This document shows, piece by piece, positions 11,107 through 20,900 of a stretch of DNA of 64,000 nucleotides. The notes beneath the pieces are model-generated. The model saw nothing but the letters and a program-made list of their open reading frames with translations, was not told the origin of the DNA and made no database searches. This DNA is from Symbiodinium natans (lineage: Eukaryota; Sar; Dinophyceae; Suessiales; Symbiodiniaceae): contig CAJNDS010002668.1 of assembly GCA_905221605.1 (NCBI GenBank), positions 124,001 to 188,000 on the forward strand, given 5' to 3'. Position 1 is the stretch's first letter. The number at the start of each line of letters is the position of its first letter. The position numbers and the translations under genes were made by a program.

Positions 11107-13009
11107 ACCCTAAACCCTAAACCCTGAACTGAACTGTGGAGATGAGGATTGCCCTTGGCGCCAGACGGGAAGCTGGGATACCGGCTTAAGGCTGCGCTTT
11201 TACGGCATGGGTAGGGGGGGGGGGGGGGGGGGGCGTAGGGTTTAGGGTTTAGGGTTTACGGTTTAGGGTTTAGGGCGTTGGGGGTTTGGGGTCTAGGGTT
11301 GGCTTTGGGAGGCTAGGGTTTACGTGCTTTAGGGCCCCTGTTGGGCGCCAAGCGAAGATTGAGAAGCAATCTTCAGGCTACCCTCAGCCCTAAACCCCGA
11401 GCAAGCTTTGTAGGGTTCAGGGAAACAGCTCAGGAATGGTTTCACAATATTCCATGTCCTAGTGTGAATCAGAAGCCCTACTACAACACTCCAGCTAACC
11501 TAAGGTGCTTCAAGCCCTCAGCTAGTTTGCCCATTTTTTGGGGGTTTAGGGTTTAGGGTCTCTACCCTAAGAGGCCCAAACTTTGCATCGCTGTAGGGAT
11601 AACCTAAGAATCCGAGAGGGGGCTTCAGCGGCTTACTAACCTACAAAGAAGAGTTCGTTTCGATCTTAAGCTTATCTTTTACACTTAACCTCAGGCTTGT
11701 CTTTTGTCCCTTGCAGCCTCCTTTCCTAAGGGGTCAGATAGGGTAGCAATGCTATGAGGCCTTAGAATATTCAACCCAATGAACCAGGTGTTCAGGGTAT
11801 GCTGGTCTCTGAAACCTTCTAGCCCTAAACCCGAAACCCTAAACCCTAAACCTTAAACCCTTTACCCGAAACCGTTTAACCCCACACAAACCGTCGCGAC
11901 ACAGCCAGGAAATGCCACAGCTCCAGCTGCTGGCGCCGGACATAGGCCTGGCAACGACTGTGCTTCAAATAGGCTAGGACCCAGTGGAGGTCCTGATTCC
12001 GGTTTTGTTTTTCAGGGTTTAGGGTTTAGGGCTTAGGGTTTAGGGTTTAGGGTTTAGGGCTACTAGGACCCAGAGTTGGCCTGGCCCCCCCTTTGATTCC
12101 TAGGCCCTAGGTGAGTCTTGGGTCTGGTGGGGTTTAGGGCTTAGAGGCTTGACAAGGTTTTGGGCTTCGACGTGGCAAGTAGCTCTTGAGTAGTTAATTC
12201 GGGTGTAGGGTTTAGGGTTTAGGGTCTGTGGCCTTCTACTTCACAGCTGAGCAGTGTCATGAGGCAGGATGAAGCAGGTTCGCCGCACTGCCCTGAACGA
12301 CTTGCCAGGCTGCCCACCAGGGTTGTCAGTTCGCAGATTATGTCAGACTAGTTGCTTTTTGAGTTTCTCACTTTTATGTAAAATTAGTTGCAGAATTTGT
12401 CCAGCACCCACAACATTCACACTCGGGGATGCGTTACTTAGACTTGACCCTACCCCGACAGGCCCTAAAGCCCAAACCCTAAACCCTAAACCCTACCCCT
12501 ACAGACCCTAAAGCCCAAGAGCAAAGAGAAAACAAAAGTGAGGCGGCCCGCTGAAGAGTGCCAAATCCGTGGGCTTCGAGCTGGCTGCCCCGTTGCCAGA
12601 AAGCACTTTGGCGTCATTAGGGTTTAGGGTTTAGGGTTTAGGGTTTAGGGGCTTTAGGGTTTAGGGTGTAGGGTTGCCCCAAGCTGGCTTAGGGAGTGTG
12701 CTTTGGAAGCTCCTGAGCCCCGAGCCTGCTGCACCCCTGAACCCTACACCCTCTCAACCCCTAAGCCCCAAGGAATCTTCCCAAACCCCAAGCCCTAAGC
12801 CCTTAGCCCTAAGCCCTAAGCCTTCAGCCTTCAGCCCTAAGCCCTAAGCCCTAAGCTCTAAGCCCTAAGCCCTAAGCCCTAAACCCTAAACCCTAAACCC
12901 TAAACCCAAACCCTGGGAATAAAAGCTGCACAGGTCCCATCCGCACCCGGTCGGTGCCGAACCACTGGAGAATCCGAGTCCCGTCGGTGAGATATCGGGT
13001 TTAGGGTTT

Positions 13010-13046
13010 AGGGTCCATGTACCTGAATAGGGAATACTTCGGTAGG
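13010..13046. mobile_element. Family B fragment
   Basis: GGGTCCATGTACCTGAATAG then GGAATACTTCGG, then TTTAGGG units. Only the left arm remains. Similar left-arm fragments are at 16424-16460, and partial arms at 40500-40576. Confidence 0.6.
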
Positions 13047-13243
13047 GTTTAGGGCTTGGGGGTGTAGGGCTTCGGGTTTAGTGTGTTTAAAATAAGAAAG
13101 GCCCTACATTGGGTTAGAAGTGCGTATTCTAACTTAGCTATAAGTCCCCTAGTTACCAGTTGGTGTAGTATCTACAACACCTACCATAGTTGAAAGGTTA
13201 CCTTTTTTTGGCCCAGGGTACTCACAAACCCTAAACCCTACAG

Positions 13244-13301
13244 CCAGAAGAAGAAGCAGCCCAGGAGCAGAGCTCGAGCCGCCCACGCCGCTCCGAAGGT
13301 G
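13244..13301 (+). CDS. Unassigned Glu/Arg-rich exon
   Basis: Acceptor CAG (13241-13243) follows CCCTAAACCC. The frame reads PEEEAAQEQSSSRPRRSE and ends in GAAG with GT at 13302. The composition suggests a disordered linker. No family assignment is possible. Confidence 0.35.
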
Positions 13302-13405
13302 CCGCAGCGCGCTGGCGGGAGGCGAGCAATGGGGTTTGTGGCCGGTTTGGGGGTTTCGGATTTAAGGTTTAGGGTTAAATGTCTGTGGTCGGTTTGCTGC
13401 TATTT

Positions 13406-13525
13406 GCTTAAGAACCACCCGAAAAGTAATGAAAAGAGTCCCTATGTTGACCGTACAAGGAAGAGTATTTATTATTATTTTTATTTATTTGTTTTTTTTT
13501 TTGGGGGGGGGGGGGGGCGTCCTGA
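13406..13525. mobile_element. Family E element
   Basis: TTGCTTAAGAACCACCCGAA at the left, T-run/G-run then CGTCCTGAG at the right. The interior differs from the 60.9-kb copies. Confidence 0.6.
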
Positions 13526-14448
13526 GAAAATAGTTACCATTTAGTTACCTAAGCAGCCCCTAATTCACCCCCAAACAACACCTAAGGTCCCTCTATCAAG
13601 GTCCCCCTTTCTAGTCCTTCGATCATCCCGTTTCCTAAACCCTAAACCCGAAGCCCCTCTGGCACGGACAACTTCCCCGTCAACCCGTCGAGAATCCATG
13701 GGAGGCTCTGAACCGCGCATGGCGCTTCCTGTCGACTTCCCCTAGACCCTCAACCCTAAACCCTAAACCCTAAACCCTAAACCTGAGCATGGCGAAAAGT
13801 GCAACAAAAAACACATACTGTGAAATTTGACGATGAGGTGCAAATATCTCACTAAGTCGCCAACAAGACAAAGGCCAGGCATGGACGCTTCCTTTCGCCC
13901 TTGGAATAGTATGCAAATTCAAGGCGATAATCCCTTTTGCGGACTGTTAGTATAAGCCCCTCCTTTAGTCCCTTGAGGTCTTGTTTTCCGTCCATCCAGC
14001 TTGAGCAGCATTGGCACCTCTCCGCTCTCTGACTTGGCGGGAGCGGACCGCGAGGTGTTCCCAGGAACAGCGGGAGGCCAGGGTCTTGGGTTTAGGGTTT
14101 TGGGTTTAGGGTGTATTTAGGGTTCAGGGTTTAGGGTTTAGGCTTGCGGCTTCAGGGTTCAGGGTTGGTGGAGCCCAGCTTGAAGGTCAAGGGCTGTTGA
14201 GGGGGTTTGGGGTTTATCTCATTCAATCAGCCCATGGCCTTGTGCGAGTGTGAGCGTGGAAGGATTGACCCTTTTTAGGTTTAGGGTTTAGGGTTTTTTG
14301 GTTGCAAAGCCTCTTCTTAAGATCCGTATAGGGTAACCGACAATATCACGGGTACCTGAATGTAGCATACAGGGTGGGTCAGGCTGTCTTAAGGCGTTAT
14401 CTCTCCAGGAGATCTTTCGTCCCAAAAAAAGCCCAAAGAACTTGATAT

Positions 14449-14540
14449 GTTTACCCTTTTACTAACACTCCTTTACGGGGATTATAATAGGGGGTGCTCT
14501 AGTCCCTATTAACCTGTTAGTATAGGGGGAACATGCCAAC
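14449..14540. mobile_element. Family A snap-back element
   Basis: Diverged left end (TACCCTTTTACTAACAC), better right end (GTTAGTATAGGGGGAACATG). Core GGGATTATAATAGGGGGT is shared with other members. Confidence 0.7.
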
Positions 14541-14860
14541 AAATAGCATGAAAGGAAGAACCGTTGCACAACAATGGTCGGAAATCACCCAGAAGGTCAA
14601 AGTTAAGGCCAAGGCTCCAGTTGACTGCCTCGCGTAGCGGCCATCTGCCCTGGTATTTTGGGTTGAGGGTTCAGGGTTTAGGGTTTCGGAGGTTTTCAGC
14701 AAAAAACAACTAGCAAGAACCCTTCCGCTTTGTCTCAGTAAAGCAAAGAAGCAAGCCCTAGCTGACTGCGCCTCAAAACTCGAAACTCCAAGCCCTATCA
14801 GCCTCTCATGATAACCCCCATTAGGGTTCTTGCTCTTTGGTTTAGGCCTCAAACAGCAAG

Positions 14861-14952
14861 GCCTTCGCGTGGCGATTGTTGTGAGCGGATCACGGGGCGA
14901 CGTCCAGCCACACGTGGCGCTGGCGTTGGACCTGCGTCGCCTGGGACACCAG
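14861..14952 (+). CDS. GT28-like exon: N-terminal glycine loop
   Basis: The exon reads LRVAIVVSGSRGDVQPHV and continues ALALDLRRLGHQ. S-G-S-R-G-D-V-Q-P is the hallmark acceptor-side loop of sterol glucosyltransferases (family form G-T/S-R-G-D-V-Q-P). Acceptor is CAAG (14857-14860). The donor is GC at 14953-14954, because the next exon continues with VCIFTN in the same frame. Confidence 0.85.
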
Positions 14953-17900
14953 GCCTCTACGGGACTTAGGATGCGAATTTGGCTTACTACCCTAAGGGTC
15001 CATGTATCTAAATAGGGCCTCAAAGTACTTGCTGTATGGGGACTGTGGGGCCCAAGCGTATAATAATGATTAGGTTCATGGACCCTTAGGGCTATTTACT
15101 TGCTCAGTTATACCGTTAGCCGTGAGACCCAAAGAATCCCCTGCACGGCTTTGCCTTACGTGTTCTTATAGTAGGGAACGAGAGATTTTGGTACCCTACA
15201 TCTCACCCCTGAAAGGGTAACGTAGGGATACAATAGGGTACCTCTTTTTCTCATTCCCCACTTGTGAACCAGAAAGCTTACCCTGAGGACCAAATGAGCC
15301 CGAAAAATAGGGTCATATACCCTACACTTCTACATTTCTTAATGAGGTAAACCTTTTTGTTGTTCATTTGGTCCCCAAGCTTCGTTCTTAAAACTGAAAC
15401 CCTAAACCCCTAAAACCATAAACCTCAAACCCTAAACCCTAACCCTCAACCTTCTCTTATGGCACAACTCATTGGCAGCCCGGAGCCTCAAGGCCCAACG
15501 CCCAGAACCTCCAAAGCGTCATTTGTACCCTTTGGGTCTAGGGTTTAGGGTTTAGGGTTTAGGGTTTAGGGTTTAGGGTTTAGGGTTTAGGGTTTAGGGT
15601 TCAGGGTTTAGGGTTTAGGGTTTAGGGCTAGGGCTTAGGGCTTAGGGCAATATTTCACAGGTTCTTTAAGGGCGCCAAGGGCGACTTAGGTTATCGAGAA
15701 GTCCATCACCGAAGTTGCAGGTTTGCATCTTCACGAACGCCAATCACACGGCTCTTTGCGCCCGCCACGCCGTGGACATGGTACCGGTGTTTGCCGACAC
15801 GCAGGTGGCTTTAGGGGTTTTGCGGGTGAAGTGCTTTGTAGTTAGAGGGCTCCAGGTTTCAACTCCCAGGAAATAGAGAGCTTAAGGTGACGATTGGGTT
15901 TTAACACCCTCTTCACTCAACCCTGAGCTTGGGATGTTCCCCCTTATACTAACAGTCCTTAATGGGGATCATAATAGGGGGTACTTTATAATCCCTATTA
16001 AGGATTGTTAGCGTAAGGGGGAACATCCCAACCCTAAACCCAAAACCCTAATCTAAGCCCTAAGCCTGTTACTAGCATCCCAACCCTAAACCCCCTAAAC
16101 CTGCAAGCCGCATGGTTCCCGTAGCGTAAAGGACCCGGTTTCAACAGTTTTGGTTCGTGAGCCCTGAGCTTCCGAGAGTTTATCAACGTTTTGGGTTTTG
16201 GGTTTTGGGGGTAGGGTTTAGGGTTTAGGGTTTAGGGTTTAGGGTTTAGGGTTTAGGGTTTAGGGTTTAGGGCTTAGGGCTTAGGGCTTAGGGTTTAGGG
16301 TTTAGGGTTTAGGGTTTAGGGTTTAGGGTTTAGGGCTTAGGGCTTAGGGTTTAGAAACCTTCACCCCGGGCAGCGCAGACCCGCAATCAAAAACCCAAAA
16401 CCAGAACGGCCCAGTGGCTTAAGACCCTAAGGGTCCATGTACCTAATTATACACTTGTTGGTGTTCCAACCCTAAACCCTACACCCTAAACCCCCAGTTG
16501 GTGTTCCTCCAATGTTCTTGGAGGCATGTATCGAGCGCATCGGCGGTGTGTCTGGGAGCTCTGTCTGCAATTGGACGCGCACTTTTCGTTTTGCCGACCC
16601 ACCTAAACCCTAAACCCTAAACCCTAAACCCTAGACCCTAGACCCTAGACCCGTTGCCGAGGCCTTGCTTTGGCCAGGTCGCCATACCCCTATGGCCCCT
16701 CAACCACCTCTTAACCCTTCCTTTCCTGTATCATTTCTGTGCAACGGCAAGGACCATGCGACCTCAAACCCTCAACCCTAAACCCTGATTAGACAAGAGG
16801 TGCAGTGAATGGGGCTTACCGTGAGCTTAGCGTTCTCAGGCGTTGAGGTCTTAGATAACTTGCTGGCACTTCGACGGGAATGAGAGAACCAGGTACCTAC
16901 AGACTAACAGTAGTTAAGGGACTTATACAACAAAGACCCTAAGTTGGGTTTGAAGGATCCTATCTTGGGCTATAACTCCCTTCACTATAGTTAGTATAGT
17001 AAGGGAGCAGGGGACCCCTCCTTGTAAGTCGTAATACTCTTTAGCCAACTTCAGGGCCCTTGGAGCTGACCCCTCCTTTTGCACATGAAGCAGGGTTTTT
17101 TATTTGTGTTATTGGTGAGTGTATATAAGGTTCCAGTTTAATATTGGTGAGTGTACATACTGGGTGTCCGTTTGGGAATACAAGAAATATAATCCCTACT
17201 TCACATCTTTATGAGACGGGGCCTATCCTCTTGTTTTTTTCGAAACTATAGCCCCGCCCCAGGAGTTATGTACTTTTGTTTATTCATCAAGAATGTGCTC
17301 AAGTCTAAGTTGAGGCACGTGGCCAGGATCCCTGTTGCCAGTGGCAGTGACCAGTTATGTTTGGCAGGGAGCCGCGTGTGGTCAAGCAACAGTTGTTTCT
17401 CCACCCTGCCGGGCGTTACTTGTTGCCACACTTAAATCCGGATAGACGGCAATACAAACATAATCGTTTCGTCTTTGGCCGGTGGCCGATGACAGTTGGC
17501 CAGTGGCCGGAGACCATCAACAAACAAACTGACTGAAGCCCGGGGCGGTGTCCTGTGGTAGTGGTCGGCCGTTGTGATCTTGCGCTTCTCATATGAAACC
17601 CCACACACAGCAAACGCATACTTTTTTGGGGGCGGGGTGGAAGGTGAGCAAGGAGGCAAGACGCCAATAGAAGACTCGTGATAGCGCACATCACCTGGCC
17701 AAGACAAAAGGCAAACGCACACTGCCACATGAAGCACCTTCCTATACTTAAGAGCAAGAGGAGAGGAACTCACTTGCAAACGGAAAAACACCCACATATA
17801 GAAAACAATGCTACGAATTAGGTGCCCAGTGAGCGCAGACCTCGCCAGTGGCTGTAAGTTGGTGCCTGTGGCTGAACCCATAACCCCGGTTAGGAGTTGT

Positions 17901-20900
17901 TTTGCAGACACGGCCCCGGTGAATACACCAGCTCTCGTGCCCTCTGCATTCATCAAGAATGTGCTCAAGTCTAAGTTGAGGCACGTGGCCAGGATCCCTG
18001 TTGCCAGTGGCAGTGACCAGTTATGTTTGGCAGGGAGCCGCGTGTGGTCAAGCAACAGTTGTTTCTCCACCCTGCCGGGCGTTACTTGTTGCCACACTTA
18101 AATCCGGATAGACGGCAATACAAACATAATCGTTTCGTCTTTGGCCGGTGGCCGATGACAGTTGGCCAGTGGCCGGAGACCATCAACAAACAAACTGACT
18201 GAAGCCCGGGGCGGTGTCCTGTGGTAGTGGTCGGCCGTTGTGATCTTGCGCTTCTCATATGAAACCCCACACACAGCAAACGCATACTTTTTTGGGGGCG
18301 GGGTGGAAGGTGAGCAAGGAGGCAAGACGCCAATAGAAGACTCGTGATAGCGCACATCACCTGGCCAAGACAAAAGGCAAACGCACACTGCCACATGAAG
18401 CACCTTCCTATACTTAAGAGCAAGAGGAGAGGAACTCACTTGCAAACGGAAAAACACCCACATATAGAAAACAATGCTACGAATTAGGTGCCCAGTGAGC
18501 GCAGACCTCGCCAGTGGCTGTAAGTTGGTGCCTGTGGCTGAACCCATAACCCCGGTTAGGAGTTGTTTTGCAGACACGGCCCCGGTGAATACACCAGCTC
18601 TCGTGCCCTCTGCATTCATCAAGAATGTGCTCAAGTCTAAGTTGAGGCACGTGGCCAGGATCCCTGTTGCCAGTGGCAGTGACCAGTTATGTTTGGCAGG
18701 GAGCCGCGTGTGGTCAAGCAACAGTTGTTTCTCCACCCTGCCGGGCGTTACTTGTTGCCACACTTAAATCCGGATAGACGGCAATACAAACATAATCGTT
18801 TCGTCTTTGGCCGGTGGCCGATGACAGTTGGCCAGTGGCCGGAGACCATCAACAAACAAACTGACTGAAGCCCGGGGCGGTGTCCTGTGGTAGTGGTCGG
18901 CCGTTGTGATCTTGCGCTTCTCATATGAAACCCCACACACAGCAAACGCATACTTTTTTGGGGGCGGGGTGGAAGGTGAGCAAGGAGGCAAGACGCCAAT
19001 AGAAGACTCGTGATAGCGCACATCAAGGGCATCTTAAGCATATTATTCTTAAGTTACGGTTCTAAGGGAAGTGTAGGAAAGCCACCAATTCCTTCCTGCT
19101 GGTTAGTAGGGAATCTGGGAATGAGGCAGCTTATATACTCCCTTAAAGGGAAGATATGGGGTTGAGAATCCCTCATTCCCTGCTAGCCAACAGTAAGATT
19201 CTTAGGGTTACCCTAAACCCTAAACCCTAAACCCTAAACCCTAAACAATTCTTGGCGAGTGCTGGTTGGGGAGGCACTCACTGCTCTCTTCTTTGAAGAG
19301 CGTGTCCCGGGCGCAGCGTGCGGCGAAGCAGTGGTTCGAGGAGCTGTCTCGTTTAGGGTTTAGGGTTTATAGGTTTAGGGTTTAGGGTTTAGGGTTTAGG
19401 GTTTACGAGCTCTTAGAAGTGGGGAAGTCGTACCTCACATTACCTGATGGAACGCTCTTACCGGATACTGGTAGTCCAGTGGTACCCTTTTCCTTTTTTT
19501 GGGTCAAGGTTCCCTTGTAAAGTAATCGGCACAACACAGGGTGCCCTTATTCTAGTATGGTTCCCGGGCTACCAAGGGACTACGAAGGGCACCTGGCACC
19601 TATTTCCCTACCAGAACCAATTCCCTTCTACGAATTTTAGGAGCTTCCTGTGTCAAGGGCTCCAGGGCTCCCTGATCTGTAGGGGTGTCCGACGGTTTAT
19701 TCTATATCAGAGCTGGGGGCGTTTGACATGTGCACCATAGCCAGTCTAGTGAGCTGCGGTAGCCGGCCCTAAACCACCACCAGGACCATCCAGGCACGTG
19801 CACGGCGCTGGAGGACGACGCCAAGAAGTCAGCAGGTTGAGTTTGTATAGGCCACGCACGCAGGAAGACTTGCGGCCGAGATTTGGGGGATCTTGGGGAT
19901 AAAACGGCGTGGCTCGATGCGCCCATTTGGCCCCCCTTTCCGCGAAACCATATTTGCTCCTAAACCTTATGAACCTTATAAACCCAAACCCCAAACCCTA
20001 AACCCTAAACACCAAACCCCAAACCCCAAACCCTATTCAGCTTCCTTGCAGGATGCCCTGGAAGACTTTGCGCCAGAGGCTCTGATCACCAGCAACGAGG
20101 TGCCTCGGTTTAGGGTTTAGGGTTTAGGGTTAATGTGAATTATGATAGGGGTTTCTAGGGGTAGACTTGCTAAGTCAAAAGGGCTTCCAAGTAGGGGTTG
20201 AGGGATTCCGGGGCTTGTAGGGCTTGAGGGTTTGGGGAGGGCTCCGGGGTCTTCAACTCGGATCTGATAAGGCCGGCACTTCAGACTCAAAAAAAGGGTG
20301 CCTAAACCCCAAAACCCAAGGGTACAACCTTAGGGGTCCAAGGTACAACCCCTAGGACGTTTGGTGCTTAGGATAAAATTTCCGATGCTACCCTTAGCAT
20401 ACGACCCAAACGACATGTATATATATATATATATATCCGGGTGTCGGTCCATCTACCTGTCTATCGGACCTATCTATCTCACACATCAACTTATACCAGT
20501 GATCTTTGGGTTTTTTTGGTATGGCTTGCGATGCTAGGAATCGGAGGCGCTATTCTTTGGTACTTTTGTTTTGTTGACGCGCCGAGCCTAGTGTCGGCTC
20601 TCGCCTGAAGAAGGGTCTATAGAAGGGTAGTTACATCGCCCTAAACCCTAAACCCTAAACGCAAAGTCCCTTCATATGGTCCCTCACCTCCTTTCGAAGG
20701 GTTCTGCAATATGGGCCCCTTGGGCTGTACAGGTAATCAGGGAGTCTATCACGGGTCCCATTTAAGGGCCCATGTTGAGGAAGAATGCAACTACCCGAAG
20801 AAAGAGAAGCAAAGACTGCCAGGCAAGCACGGCCGCCCTGCGTTATGAGAGCCTCACTGGCACGCCGACCATCTTCTCTTGTGGCACGGCTGAGAAGGGA

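Larger units (their letters stand above)
685..14848. other. Repeat-dense stretch without an assigned gene body
   Basis: Apart from the exon-like islands listed separately, this stretch holds telomere-like tracts, degenerate variants (GAACCCTA-type units at 2650-2935, CCCTAAG arrays at 11010-11105 and 12780-12880), family F and E snap-back elements, C/G homopolymers and an AT microsatellite. GC-rich islands at 1055-1140, 1490-1600, 6962-7060, 7605-7690 and 11905-11970 may be further exons, but no frame in them is convincing. Confidence 0.6.

Noticed and set aside
17432-18763. 221-codon minus-strand frame repeated in the 666-bp unit
   Set aside because: No domain recognised. Conserved only because the repeat units are identical. 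The strand is opposite to all assigned genes. Kept as an alternative in the repeat entry only.
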